Positions 41,673-51,818 are shown, numbered from the stretch's first letter. The stretch is 64,000 bases of DNA from Arsenophonus sp052174135 (GCA_052174135.1 JBQMRZ010000027.1:434001-498000), one strand, 5' to 3'. Notes: a model not told the origin generated them from the sequence alone. Made by a program: numbers and translations.

Positions 41673-41753
41673 TCAAATTATGTTATTAAACAAACAATAA
41701 GCCCTCTTCATGCCGATGAAGAGTTTAAAAAAAAGTAATGATGATACGTTCAT
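41673..41753 (-). CDS. 26-aa leader ORF upstream of deaD
   Basis: An open frame of 26 codons (MNVSSLLFFKLF, then IGMKRAYCLFNNII, stop) lies 85 bp upstream of deaD. The middle is encoded by a perfect GC-richer hairpin (CTCTTCAT ... ATGAAGAG, 41704-41724). E. coli has a small protein of the same length, YrbN, encoded at this place between nlpI and deaD; I cannot confirm sequence identity from memory, so no symbol is given. No good ribosome binding site is visible. It overlaps the far end of the decayed nlpI. Confidence 0.4.
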   Translation of the reverse strand: MNVSSLLFFKLFIGMKRAYCLFNNII

Positions 41754-41754
41754 T

Positions 41755-42640
41755 GTTACTACTAAGCTAATTCTAGAAAGCAATCCTATATCTAGCTTTT
41801 ACAAAATAAATTCCAATAAACTGGATCGCAATATTAAACAAACTATGTATATTATTTTATAGCTCTATAGTAAAATTAAATAATGTTATAATATTATTAT
41901 CATCCTAACAGAATTAAGTAATCTCTACCTAAATATAAGTTAATATTGTTAATATACTAAAAGATTAAAATTAATTTCTGTGAAATTCTTTTTAAACGAA
42001 TTATCAACATTTAGTGATTTTACATAAACAAAATTGAGATACATTCTTATTCTATTTAGTTATCCTTTCTCGTTTGTTTATAACAAGTTAAAAAAATTGA
42101 TTTTTAACATTTTATATCTATCTCTTTTGTAATAAATAAATTAATAAATTACAAAAAAGATCTTTAGGTATTTGTTGATGATATGTAGTAAATCACTATG
42201 TATGAACTAATTAATATCTATTAGCACATTATAGAGTAATATTTTATTTTATTCGCATAAAATTTATAAATTTTATTAAGTTAAAAATTAAAATTAAATA
42301 GTTTATAGATAGCATAGAAACTGTTAACCTATATAAAATCTATTCTTTTGAAATTAAAAACTTTTAAATATTAAAATATATAAACAATTTTTATTATATA
42401 ATCACTGTATAATAATAATTTAATCTAAGATTAACATACAATATGTTATTTTCATATAAAAGCTATTTATATTTATCATTAAATAATGATTTTTTCGTAA
42501 AAATTTCTTCTATATAATCCAATATTAATTTTTTATTATAATTAAATTTATTATGATATAAAAAACTATAATTTTTAGTCTTTCTTTTTCATTGCTATAA
42601 TAAAAATTAAAATAATAATAATGGTATAAAATTAATATAA
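41755..42640 (-). pseudogene. nlpI: full-length decayed nlpI
   Basis: NlpI is an outer-membrane TPR lipoprotein between pnp and deaD in E. coli. Minus-strand translation gives YHQQIPKDLFCNLLIYL (about 42118-42170) against NlpI FYQDDPNDPFRSLWLYL, sharing Q, P, D, F, L and YL. Near the end FNIAIQFIGIYFVKARYRIA, then stop (about 41770-41834), matches [20 protein letters not shown]. Both are in the expected order and spacing. Stops are common. The N-terminal lipoprotein signal could not be read and the start is projected. Confidence 0.85.
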
Positions 42641-42803
42641 AATAACTTTTTATTAAAAAAAATAAAAAATTAATTAATATTTTTCTTATTTTCCATATAA
42701 TTACTAAAGAATTAAATATTAAAAAATAAGTTATTTCTCTTTTTTATATGAGATTAAACTTTACGTCAAATTATTCTAAAAAAAATCTATTTTGTTTTTC
42801 AAA

Positions 42804-44897
42804 TTATTTTTCAGTAGAAATTGCTTCTTTAATACTAAGACGAATACGTCCATGACGATCAATTTCTAGTACTTTAACTAATACTTTCTGATCCATTTGT
42901 AAATAATCAGTGATTTTTTCAACACGTTTTTCTGCTATTTGAGAAATATGTACTAATCCTTCTTTAGCACCACAGATAGCAACAAAGGCTCCAAAATCAA
43001 CAATACGTGTAACTTTACCTTGATAGATGCGATTAACTTTAATTTCTATAGTAATGTCTTCAATGCGACGAATAGCTGTTTCTGCTTTAGAACTATTGGT
43101 TGCAGCAACTTTTACAGTACCATCATCATCAATCTCAATCATAGTACCAGTTTCTTCAGTTAATGCTCTAATAACAGAACCCCCTTTACCTATCAAATCT
43201 TTAATTTTATTAGGGTTAATGCGAATAGTGTGAATTCTTGGTGCAAATTGAGAAATTTCTTTACGAGGAAGATTGATTTCTTTTTCCATAATAGTTAAAA
43301 TATGTAGACGAGCTATTTTTGCTTGATTTAATGCGACTTCCATAATTTCACTTGTAATACCTTCAATCTTAATATCCATTTGTAAAGCACTAATTCCTTC
43401 ACGAGTACCTGCAACTTTAAAATCCATATCACCTAAATGATCTTCAATACCTGAGATATCGGAAAGTATAACAAAATCATTATTTTTTTTTATTAATCCC
43501 ATAGCAATGCCTGCTACAGCCGCTTTAATTGGAACACCAGCATCCATTAATGCTAATGATGCTCCACAAACAGAGGCCATAGAAGAAGATCCATTAGATT
43601 CAGTAATTTCAGATACTACACGTATAGTATATGGGAATTCTGATCTGGTAGGCATGACTGCTAATATTCCACGTTTAGCCAAGCGGCCATGACCGATTTC
43701 ACGTCGTTTTGGGGAACCGACTATCCCTGTTTCACCAATTGAATAAGGAGGGAAATTATAATGAAATAGAAAACGATCAATATATTCACCCATAAGTTCA
43801 TCAATAAGTTGTGCATCACGCTCAATACCGAGCGTTGTTGTAACTAACGCTTGAGTTTCTCCACGAGTAAATAATGCTGAACCATGAGTACGAGGTAATA
43901 CACCAGTGCGTACATCAAGTGTACGTATCATATCTTTTTCTCGACCATCAATTCGTGTTTCTCCATTTAATATACGAGTACGGATAATTTTTTTTTCTAA
44001 ATTACAAAAGATTTCATTTATTTCTGCAATATCTAAGAATTCATTTTCTATTAAAAGAATATTAGTAATATTTTCTTTAATTAGATCAAAGTTAATATAA
44101 TATTCTTTTTTTTCAGCAAAAGAATAATTATAGCTCAATTGTTGTTCTGCTAATTCAGTAATACGATCATATAATTTTTTGTTAATTTTTTCTGGCTGCC
44201 AATCCCATTTTTTTTTACCAATTTCATCTACTAATGCATTAATATTTTTAATTACGATTTGTTGTTGTTGATGACCAAAAATAATAGCATTAAGCATTTG
44301 CTCTTCCGTTAATAAATTAGCTTCAGATTCTACCATTAATACAGCATTAGCTGTACCTGCTACAATCAAATCTAAATGACTTTTTTTTAATTCATCAACA
44401 GTAGGGTTTAAAACATATTTATTATTAATATAGCCAACACGAGCAGCACCAATTGGACCATGAAAAGGGATATCTGATAAAGATAATGCAGCGGAAGCAC
44501 CAATCATAGCAACAATATCTGGATTTACTTGAGGATTAATTGATATAACTGTAGCAATAATTTGTATTTCATTTATAAATTTTTCTGGAAATAATGGACG
44601 AATAGGTCGATCAATTAACCGAGCGATTAGTATTTCACTTTCACCAGGACGACCTTCACGACGAAAAAAACCACCAGGTATTCGACCTGCAGCATAAGAT
44701 CGTTCCTGATAGTTAACTGTTAATGGGAAGAAATTTTGATTTTCTTTCACTTTTTTCTGCCCAACAACAGTAACAAATACGACTGTATCATCCATATTGA
44801 CTGTAACAGCTGCGGTTGCTTGACGTGCCATCATACCTGTTTCAATAGTGACGATATGTTGATTATATTGAAATTTACGAACAATAGGATTAAGCAA
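42804..44897 (-). CDS. pnp: polynucleotide phosphorylase
   Basis: Phosphorolytic 3'-5' exoribonuclease of the degradosome. Two RNase PH domains flank an alpha-helical linker (about residues 215-310). GRIPGGFFRREGRP lies in the first, while FNFPPYSIGE-type residues, GSPKRREIGHGRL and the catalytic SDISGIEDHLGDMDFKVAG lie in the second. The KH domain (DLIGKGGSVIRAL) and S1 domain (YQGKVTRIVDFGAFV) follow. At 697 aa it is slightly short because the acidic tail is reduced. The start is TTG, as in E. coli, with AAGGA 7 bases upstream. Confidence 0.97.
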   Translation of the reverse strand: MLNPIVRKFQYNQHIVTIETGMMARQATAAVTVNMDDTVVFVTVVGQKKVKENQNFFPLTVNYQERSYAAGRIPGGFFRREGRPGESEILIARLIDRPIRPLFPEKFINEIQIIATVISINPQVNPDIVAMIGASAALSLSDIPFHGPIGAARVGYINNKYVLNPTVDELKKSHLDLIVAGTANAVLMVESEANLLTEEQMLNAIIFGHQQQQIVIKNINALVDEIGKKKWDWQPEKINKKLYDRITELAEQQLSYNYSFAEKKEYYINFDLIKENITNILLIENEFLDIAEINEIFCNLEKKIIRTRILNGETRIDGREKDMIRTLDVRTGVLPRTHGSALFTRGETQALVTTTLGIERDAQLIDELMGEYIDRFLFHYNFPPYSIGETGIVGSPKRREIGHGRLAKRGILAVMPTRSEFPYTIRVVSEITESNGSSSMASVCGASLALMDAGVPIKAAVAGIAMGLIKKNNDFVILSDISGIEDHLGDMDFKVAGTREGISALQMDIKIEGITSEIMEVALNQAKIARLHILTIMEKEINLPRKEISQFAPRIHTIRINPNKIKDLIGKGGSVIRALTEETGTMIEIDDDGTVKVAATNSSKAETAIRRIEDITIEIKVNRIYQGKVTRIVDFGAFVAICGAKEGLVHISQIAEKRVEKITDYLQMDQKVLVKVLEIDRHGRIRLSIKEAISTEK

Positions 44898-45131
44898 AAT
44901 AATATCCTTTTAATAACTTATTATTTATGTAAATGAATAATGTTAACAATTTTTTATTAAATCTTTCGAAATGAATGGTAATATTAAGTATTTTTATTTA
45001 TTTGTAAATATTAATCAGTATTCCAATTAACTGCGTCTAAAATTTTTATTTAGTTAAAAACTAATATTATTTAAGAAATAAATTAATAAAAATTTTTTCT
45101 TAAAACTATTTGCGATTTTTAAAATTTTTTT

Positions 45132-45176
45132 ATTTCAAGAGAAATGGGGCTAAACAAGCCCCATTTCTCTTGAAAT
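45132..45176 (-). terminator. rpsO terminator, 19-bp perfect stem
   Basis: Arms 45132-45150 and 45158-45176 are exact complements around a 7-nt loop, 8 bp past the rpsO stop. The core GGGGC/GCCCC is GC-rich. It probably both terminates rpsO and shapes processing of read-through RNA into pnp. Confidence 0.85.
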
Positions 45177-45183
45177 CAATTAA

Positions 45184-45453
45184 TTAACGGCGTAATCCTA
45201 AACGTTCAATAACCTCAGTATAAGAGAGCAAATCTTTTCGTTTAAGATAATTCAACTTTTTACGACGTTGAGCAACCATTCGCAATAAACCTCTTCGGCT
45301 ATGGTGATCTTTTTTATGTTCTAAGAAATGTTGTTGTAAATGATTAATTTGGTTAGTTAATAAAGCAACTTGAACTTTAACAGAACCCGTATCATTTTTA
45401 TTTCGTCCATAATTTAAAATAATCTCTGTTTTCGATATAGTACTTAGAGACAT
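45184..45453 (-). CDS. rpsO: 30S ribosomal protein S15
   Basis: S15 binds 16S rRNA helices early in small-subunit assembly. At 89 aa it is full length. The family signature LLTNQINHLQQHF and the KKDHHSRRGLLRMVAQRRK segment are intact, ending LGLRR. A GGAG ribosome binding site precedes the ATG. It lies upstream of pnp in the conserved truB-rpsO-pnp order. S15 represses its own translation in E. coli through a leader pseudoknot; I could not test that fold here. Confidence 0.98.
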   Translation of the reverse strand: MSLSTISKTEIILNYGRNKNDTGSVKVQVALLTNQINHLQQHFLEHKKDHHSRRGLLRMVAQRRKKLNYLKRKDLLSYTEVIERLGLRR

Positions 45454-45572
45454 AAAATAACTCCAAATTTTTTATTAAAAAATACTGATCTCTAATTCAA
45501 CTTTTTTTTTAAAAATAATTATTTATTTTACATCTGAATTAATTATAATGCAAGATAACACACATAACTCTA

Positions 45573-46514
45573 TCAAATATCTTCTACTACTAAGCGATAA
45601 GGAGCTATTTTATTCTGTTTATTTATTTCAGCAATACCAATAAATTTATGAATATTACCTTCTGTTACTCGAACTTTATTACCTTTAGAAAACTGATGAT
45701 TATCGATAATAACAGGTTGCCCTTTTTTAAAATAAGTTGCAATTTTCGGTGAAATATTAACTTCAGGAAAATGATTAACAGTTACATCAATGGGTAATAG
45801 TAAAAAATCTATTTTTTTTTCTAAAGAAATATTTCTTAATTCAATTTCTTCTTTAAACACGTATAATTGCTCTAACGTTACCATGTGTTTAATAGAGTAA
45901 TTAGATACCTGTAATCGTCTTAAATGAATTACATGAGCACCGCAGCCCAATAATTCACCTAAATCATCAATAATAGTTCGTATATAAGTTCCCTTAGAGC
46001 AATGAATTATTAATTCTAATTCATCTTCTTGCCAACGGTTAAATTTCAAGTCATAAATATTTATCATGCGGCTTTTACGTTCAAGAATAATGCCATTACG
46101 GGCGTACTTATAAAGAGGTTTTCCTTGATATTTAAGCGCAGAATACATAGAAGGTACTTGAGTTAAAATACCACGAAATTTATTTAACGTGCTATCAAGA
46201 TGCTGTTGTGTTATTTTAATTGGACGCTGACAAATAATTTTACCATCTGAATCAGATGTATCAGTACGTTGTCCTAAACGAGCAATCACTTGATAACGTT
46301 TATCTGAATTAAGTAAAAATTGTGAAAATTTTGTTGCTTCCCCTAAACAAATTGGCAGCATACCAGTTGCTAAAGGATCTAATGCCCCTGTATGACCAGC
46401 TTTTTTAGCGTTAAATAAACAGCGTACTTTTTGTAAAACATTATTAGATGAAAGTTTTGTAGGTTTATCCAATAATAATACACCGTTAACTTTACGACTA
46501 CTGTGACGACTCAT
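45573..46514 (-). CDS. truB: tRNA pseudouridine-55 synthase
   Basis: Makes pseudouridine 55 in the T-loop of all elongator tRNAs and chaperones tRNA folding. The catalytic Asp is in GHTGALDPLATGML (Asp46). KGTYIRTIIDDLG lies near residues 180-192, and a C-terminal PUA domain follows. 313 aa against 314 in E. coli. Its ATG lies inside the 3' end of rbfA (17-bp overlap), so the two are translationally coupled. Confidence 0.97.
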   Translation of the reverse strand: MSRHSSRKVNGVLLLDKPTKLSSNNVLQKVRCLFNAKKAGHTGALDPLATGMLPICLGEATKFSQFLLNSDKRYQVIARLGQRTDTSDSDGKIICQRPIKITQQHLDSTLNKFRGILTQVPSMYSALKYQGKPLYKYARNGIILERKSRMINIYDLKFNRWQEDELELIIHCSKGTYIRTIIDDLGELLGCGAHVIHLRRLQVSNYSIKHMVTLEQLYVFKEEIELRNISLEKKIDFLLLPIDVTVNHFPEVNISPKIATYFKKGQPVIIDNHQFSKGNKVRVTEGNIHKFIGIAEINKQNKIAPYRLVVEDI

Positions 46515-46926
46515 TATTTCTTTTTTTATCTTTTATACTAAAATGACGCCTTTCATCGTTACGAATCACGTTATTAACTAAATTAGTCATATAGATACCT
46601 TTAAGTAAAGAACTATCATAAAAAAAAATTAACTTGGGAACAATACGTAAACACATTGATTTGCTCAATAAAGAACGAATATACTTCATCATATCACCAT
46701 TCAATATTTTAATTCCATTTTTAATTATATCTATTTCATTATCTTGATTTAATTTATTCAAAAAAGTCACAAATACTTTAGCATAAGCAAAATCACGAGA
46801 AATTTTTACTTCTGAAATAGTAATCATTTTAACACGTGGATCCTTAATTTTTCGATAAAAAATGTTGGCAATCTCTTTTTTTATTTCTTGAGCAACACGT
46901 TGAACACGATTCAATTCTATTGCCAT
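46498..46926 (-). CDS. rbfA: 30S ribosome-binding factor A
   Basis: Cold-shock ribosome assembly factor that matures the 5' end of 16S rRNA. It starts MAIELNRVQRVAQEIKKEI and keeps the KH-type fold with IKDPRVKMITISEVKISRD and the AKVFVTF strand. The C-terminus has a basic, flexible tail. At 142 aa it is slightly longer than E. coli (133). It overlaps truB downstream and follows infB, as in the classic nusA-infB operon. Confidence 0.95.
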   Translation of the reverse strand: MAIELNRVQRVAQEIKKEIANIFYRKIKDPRVKMITISEVKISRDFAYAKVFVTFLNKLNQDNEIDIIKNGIKILNGDMMKYIRSLLSKSMCLRIVPKLIFFYDSSLLKGIYMTNLVNNVIRNDERRHFSIKDKKRNNESSQ

Positions 46927-47028
46927 TAAAATATTTCTCTATATAAATAAAAAAAACTAAATACAATGATTATACCCTAATAATAGTATTAGGGTTAATA
47001 ATTAATAAATTCAATCAAAATAATTACT

Positions 47029-47088
47029 TTTTATTCATTATTAGAAAAATTATAATTAATATTATAATTTTTCTAATAATGAATAAAA
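47029..47088 (-). terminator. infB 3' hairpin, 28-bp perfect stem
   Basis: Arms 47029-47056 and 47061-47088 are exact reverse complements with a 4-nt loop, starting 13 bp after the infB stop. A smaller 9-bp hairpin (46974-46995, ACCCTAATA core) follows before rbfA. Both lie between genes usually co-transcribed, so they may adjust operon read-through or protect RNA ends. Confidence 0.75.
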
Positions 47089-47101
47089 TAAAAAAAATAA
47101 A

Positions 47102-49720
47102 TTAATTATTAATATAACGTTTTATTTCAATAAGTTCAAATACTTCTATTTTATCACCAATACATATATCATTGTAATTTTTCACTCCAATACCACACTC
47201 CATACCACTGCGTACTTCATTAATATCATCTTTAAAATAACGTAATGATTCCAATTCACCCTCATAAATAACAATATTATCTCGTAATACACGAATAGGA
47301 TTGTGGCGCTTAATTATACCTTCAAGAACCATACAACCAGCAATTGCACTAAACTTAGGTGATTTAAAGATATCACGCACTTCCGCTAATCCAATAATTT
47401 GCTGTTTATATTCAGGTGATAACATACCACTCATTGCTTGTTTAATTTCATCGAGAAGATTATAGATAACAGAATGATAACGTAAATCAAAATTCTCATT
47501 TTCAATAATACGCTTTGCCACAGTATCAGCACGAACATTAAAACCAATAATAATCGCATTAGAAGCGGCTGCTAATATAACATCTGTTTCTCTAATAGCA
47601 CCAACACCAGAACCAATAATTTTTATTTTTACTTCATTAGTTGATAATTTTTTTAATGAATTAGTGATCGCTTCACAGCTACCTTGTACATCTGTTTTTA
47701 ATACAATATTTAACTCAGAAATTTTGTTATCTTCAATATCAGCAAACATATTCTCTAATTTTAATCTTTGTTGACGTGCTAATTTAACTTCTCGAAATTT
47801 ATTTTGACGATAAAGTGCAACTTCACGTGCTTTTTTTTCATCACGAACAACTGTTACTTTATCACCTATTGAAAGTATATTTGATAAACCAAAGATTTCA
47901 ACTGGAATTGATGGTCCAGCAAACTGAATGGTTTCACCTAATTCATTACGCATGGCACGAATACGACCATACTGAAAACCACATAATACAATATCACCTT
48001 TATTAATAGTTCCTTCTTGAACTAAAATAGTTGCAACGGAACCACGACCTTTATCCAAATAAGACTCAATAACAACACCAGTTGCCATACCAATACGAAT
48101 GGCTTTTAATTCTAACATTTCAGCTTGTAATAAAATTGCTGCTAATAATTCATCAATACCTATTCTTTTTTTAGCAGATACATTGATAAATTGATTTTCA
48201 CCATTCCATTCTTCAGCCACAATACCATATTGTAATAATTCATTTTTAATGCGATCGGGATTAGCTTCATGTTTATCAATTTTATTAATTGCAATAATAA
48301 CTGGTACATTGGCAGCTTTAGCATGTTGAATGGCTTCTATTGTTTGAGGCATTACACCATCATCTGCTGCAACAACTAAAACAACAATATCTGTTACTTT
48401 AGCACCACGAGCACGCATTGAAGTAAACGCAGCATGTCCTGGTGTATCTAAAAAAGTAATCATTCCTTTATCGGTTTTAACATGATAAGCTCCTATGTGC
48501 TGTGTAATCCCACCAGCTTCATTAGAAGCAACTTTAGTTGAACGAATACAATCAAGTAATGAAGTTTTACCATGATCAACGTGACCCATAATTGTGACAA
48601 CTGGCGCCCGTGATTCTAAAATTTCTTCACCTATATAGCGATCATTTAAAATTGCTTCTTCTAGTTCGTTTTCATGACGTAAAATAACTTTATGCCCCAT
48701 TTCTTCCGCTACAAGCTGTGCTGTCTCTTGATCAACAATTTGATTAATAGTTACCATTGAACCAATTTTCATCATTATTTTAATAACTTGAGAACCTTTA
48801 ACTGCCATTTTATTTGCTAATTCAGTAACTGAAATAGTTTCTCCAATAATAACATCGCGGTTAATAACCGTAATCGGTTTTGTAAAACTTTGCTGTAATG
48901 AACTAATTTTTTTTTGTTTACCTTTAATCTTATTCGTACGACCAACCGATCGTTCTTCTTCACGATCAGATTTTTCCGACAATTTATTATTTTTTTTCTG
49001 TCGAGCAGACTTTCCTCCTCGTTTTCTGGTTCGACGACCTTCTTCTTTAGCATCATTTTCATCTTCTGCTTCACGAGCATGACGAGAAGTCATGATATGA
49101 TAATCTTCATTGTCTTCTTCTATTTCATTATTATTATCCCAGCGTTTAGAGTTATCCTCTGCCATACGACAAGCTTCTTCATAAACTCGCCTTGCTTCAA
49201 TTTCAACTTTATATTGTATTTCTTCTTCAACTTTACGCTTAAGCGCTATAACTTCAACTTCGCGACGCTGTTTTTCAAAAAAAATAATTGAATCTTGATT
49301 TGATTTAACTATTTTTTGATTACTTTTGGTTTGTTTCACTTTTTTTCTTTCCGCTACTTCACGTTTTATTTTTTTTTCTTCTTCGCGTTTTTCTTTTTCT
49401 TCAATTTTCTCTTTCTCTAATGCATCATGATCAATATATGTATGTTTTTTACGAACTTCAATATTAATCGATTTACTTTTTCCACCTGTACTTGGAACAC
49501 TTAATATACTACGAGTTTTTCGTTGTAATGTTAATTTTCCAGTTTGATTACTAATATTTCCATTTTTACGATTCAAATATGCAAGTAAAGTTTCTTTTTC
49601 ATTTTGAGTAACAACATCATTTTCAGTTTTCTTTATTCCAGCATTAGCAAACTGTTTTACTAATCGTTCAACTGAAGTTTGAATTTCTGCTGCCAATGAT
49701 TTTATAATTTCATCTGCCAT
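47102..49720 (-). CDS. infB: translation initiation factor IF-2
   Basis: IF-2 is the GTPase that places fMet-tRNA on the 30S subunit and promotes subunit joining. The 872-aa protein has the IF2_N domain (TSVERLVKQFANAG), a long Lys/Glu/Arg-rich linker (about residues 95-290), then the G domain: GHVDHGKTS near 385, DTPGHAAF near 431 and NKIDK near 485. Domains II to IV follow, with the fMet-binding end. I chose ATG 49720, preceded by GGAAGG 6 bases away and matching MTDVTIKTLAAERQTSV; the GTG at 49735 overlaps that site. Confidence 0.97.
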   Translation of the reverse strand: MADEIIKSLAAEIQTSVERLVKQFANAGIKKTENDVVTQNEKETLLAYLNRKNGNISNQTGKLTLQRKTRSILSVPSTGGKSKSINIEVRKKHTYIDHDALEKEKIEEKEKREEEKKIKREVAERKKVKQTKSNQKIVKSNQDSIIFFEKQRREVEVIALKRKVEEEIQYKVEIEARRVYEEACRMAEDNSKRWDNNNEIEEDNEDYHIMTSRHAREAEDENDAKEEGRRTRKRGGKSARQKKNNKLSEKSDREEERSVGRTNKIKGKQKKISSLQQSFTKPITVINRDVIIGETISVTELANKMAVKGSQVIKIMMKIGSMVTINQIVDQETAQLVAEEMGHKVILRHENELEEAILNDRYIGEEILESRAPVVTIMGHVDHGKTSLLDCIRSTKVASNEAGGITQHIGAYHVKTDKGMITFLDTPGHAAFTSMRARGAKVTDIVVLVVAADDGVMPQTIEAIQHAKAANVPVIIAINKIDKHEANPDRIKNELLQYGIVAEEWNGENQFINVSAKKRIGIDELLAAILLQAEMLELKAIRIGMATGVVIESYLDKGRGSVATILVQEGTINKGDIVLCGFQYGRIRAMRNELGETIQFAGPSIPVEIFGLSNILSIGDKVTVVRDEKKAREVALYRQNKFREVKLARQQRLKLENMFADIEDNKISELNIVLKTDVQGSCEAITNSLKKLSTNEVKIKIIGSGVGAIRETDVILAAASNAIIIGFNVRADTVAKRIIENENFDLRYHSVIYNLLDEIKQAMSGMLSPEYKQQIIGLAEVRDIFKSPKFSAIAGCMVLEGIIKRHNPIRVLRDNIVIYEGELESLRYFKDDINEVRSGMECGIGVKNYNDICIGDKIEVFELIEIKRYINN

Positions 49721-49741
49721 TCTTTTCCTTCCCACTACAAA

Positions 49742-51256
49742 TTATTTTTGAGCATTACTAAACCAACAAATATTTCGTGCAGCCATAATAATTTTACCAG
49801 CCTGTTCATTATTTAACCCTCTCTCAATATCTTTGAGATCTTCTATACCTTGTTCAGCAAGAATTTCCAATGTAGAAATACCATGAGAAATCAAATTTGT
49901 CGCTAAAGTATAGTTCATACCTGATAGATTTAAAAAATCTTTAATTGATTGACTATCTTCTATGCTTTCTTTTTTAGCTAACTCTAATGTTGTTAGTACT
50001 GCTTTTGCTTTTTCGCGCAAGATCTCAATCATTGTTTCATTGAAACCTTTAATTTTTAATAGTTCTTCAATTGGTATATAAGCTAATTCTTCTAATGAAG
50101 AAAACCCCTCTTCAACAAGAAGAGTAGCGAATTCTTTAGTAACATTAAGATATTTAATAAAGGAATTAATGGATACATCTGCTTCTTCTTGATGTTTCAC
50201 TTCTAGTTCTTCTGTAGTCATAATGTTTAATTCCCATCTATCATCTCTACGATGTTTTTTTAATAACTGAGAAGCTAAGCGAACATTTTGTCCATTACGT
50301 CCAATTGCTTGGGCTAAATTACTACTCTCAACAGCAACATCTATCGTACATTTATCTTCATCAAGTACAATAGAAGCAACATCAGCTGGCGCCATAGCAT
50401 TAATTACAAATTGTGCAGGATTATCATCCCATAATACAATATCAATACGCTCGTTAGCAAGCTCACTTGATACTGCTTGTACTCGTGCACCGCGCATTCC
50501 AACACATGCACCTACTGGATCAATGCGTTTGTCATTTGTTTTTACGGCAATTTTTGCTCGCGATCCGGGGTCGCGAACAGCTGCTTTAATTTCAATAATT
50601 TCTTCACCAATTTCAGGTACTTCAATACGAAATAATTCAATTAACATTTCAGGGCGAGAACGACTAACAAATAGTTGTGCACCACGTGCTTCTGGGCGTA
50701 CATCATATAATACACCGCGCACACGATCACCAGGGCGAAAATTTTCACGAGGTAACATATCTTCTCGAAAAATTACTGCTTCAGCATTATTACCTAAATC
50801 TAATGTAATATTTTCACGATTTGTTTTTTTTACCACTCCACTAATAATTTCACCTTTTTGTTTACGAAATTGCTCAATAACCATTGCTCTTTCAGCTTCA
50901 CGTACTTTTTGTACAATAACTTGTTTTGCAGTTTGTGTTGTAATTCGATCAAAGGTAATAGATTCTATTTGATCTTCTATATAATTACCCAATTTAATAT
51001 CTGAATTTTCAAATTTTGCTGCATCTAAAGTAATTTCACGTGTCGGCTGTATGACTTCTTCAACTACTAACCAGCGTCGAAATGTATCAAAATCTCCAGT
51101 TTTACGAAGAATATTAATACGAATATCAATGTCTTGCTCATATTTTTTCTTAGTAGCTGTTGCTAATGCGATCTCAAGAGCTTCAAATATTTTTTCGCGA
51201 GGAAGAGATTTTTCATTAGAAACTGCTTCAACAACAGCCAGAATTTCTTTATTCAT
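49742..51256 (-). CDS. nusA: transcription termination/antitermination factor NusA
   Basis: NusA binds RNA polymerase and affects pausing, termination and antitermination. The N-terminal polymerase-binding domain (residues 1-125) is followed by S1 (about 135-200, GEIISGVVKKTNRENI), KH1 and KH2 (GACVGMRGARVQA and AIGRNGQNVRLAS) and two acidic repeats (about 360-500). 504 aa against 495 in E. coli. It heads the nusA-infB-rbfA-truB run; the rimP gene that precedes it in enterics is dead. Confidence 0.97.
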   Translation of the reverse strand: MNKEILAVVEAVSNEKSLPREKIFEALEIALATATKKKYEQDIDIRINILRKTGDFDTFRRWLVVEEVIQPTREITLDAAKFENSDIKLGNYIEDQIESITFDRITTQTAKQVIVQKVREAERAMVIEQFRKQKGEIISGVVKKTNRENITLDLGNNAEAVIFREDMLPRENFRPGDRVRGVLYDVRPEARGAQLFVSRSRPEMLIELFRIEVPEIGEEIIEIKAAVRDPGSRAKIAVKTNDKRIDPVGACVGMRGARVQAVSSELANERIDIVLWDDNPAQFVINAMAPADVASIVLDEDKCTIDVAVESSNLAQAIGRNGQNVRLASQLLKKHRRDDRWELNIMTTEELEVKHQEEADVSINSFIKYLNVTKEFATLLVEEGFSSLEELAYIPIEELLKIKGFNETMIEILREKAKAVLTTLELAKKESIEDSQSIKDFLNLSGMNYTLATNLISHGISTLEILAEQGIEDLKDIERGLNNEQAGKIIMAARNICWFSNAQK

Positions 51257-51282
51257 CTTAGTGACCTCTTATTGAACTTTAT

Positions 51283-51730
51283 TAAAATTAGAGCACCAAG
51301 TTAGTTTTCTAGATGTTTTTAATGTAAACATTTTTGTATTTATAATCTATGGTAACAATAATTATCCTATCATTATTAAAAGATTTAATTATTCTCTTCT
51401 ATTTATGACAATTCTACATAACTATTCTTAATATTAAATTAATCTATTTATCAAAAAAAAACACTAATAACATTAAGAGTAAGCGAAAACACTTAAGTCT
51501 TAATGACGATATCTCTAAATTATAAAATTCTGAGATCGAATCTTTTATATCCAGTACTTCACTAACCTGGCGGCTAATTTTTATGGAATTATCAATAATA
51601 ATATCATTTCATCATAAATATAAAGCTATAATCTTAAAACATGTGCTTAAATGAATTTAAAACAAATAGAATTAAAATCTAACGTTTTTATCTGTACTGA
51701 AAATTATTAATATCAATTTTATCCAACATA
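51283..51730 (-). pseudogene. rimP: full-length decayed rimP
   Basis: RimP is a 30S maturation factor encoded between metY and nusA. Minus-strand translation gives KISRQVSEVLDIKDSI (about 51533-51580) then YNLEISS, against RimP DVSHQVSAVLDVEDPI then YNLEVSS. Further on DRIIIVTIDYKYKNVYIKNI, stop, then KTNLVL match EMITVTVEGKDEVFALSNI then KANLVP right at the 3' end (about 51285-51365). An upstream LYIYDEM matches LRIYIDSED. Spacing equals the intact gene. Stops and two or more frameshifts are present. Confidence 0.93.
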
Positions 51731-51786
51731 AATAAAAAACCTAAAAATATAAAAATAACTAAAGCTTAATAATTATATTTTAAATA

Positions 51787-51818
51787 ATAAAAAACCCCAA
51801 AATTTCGGGGTTTTTTAT
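51787..51818 (-). terminator. tRNA-fMet terminator
   Basis: Arms 51787-51798 and 51807-51818 pair perfectly (CCCC/GGGG core with A/T flanks). On the minus strand the hairpin follows tRNA-fMet by about 100 bp and ends in a T-run. Confidence 0.75.

Noticed and set aside
50523..50972. 149-codon plus-strand frame inside nusA
   Set aside because: Shadow frame of the GC-richer conserved nusA core; codon use and product make no sense.
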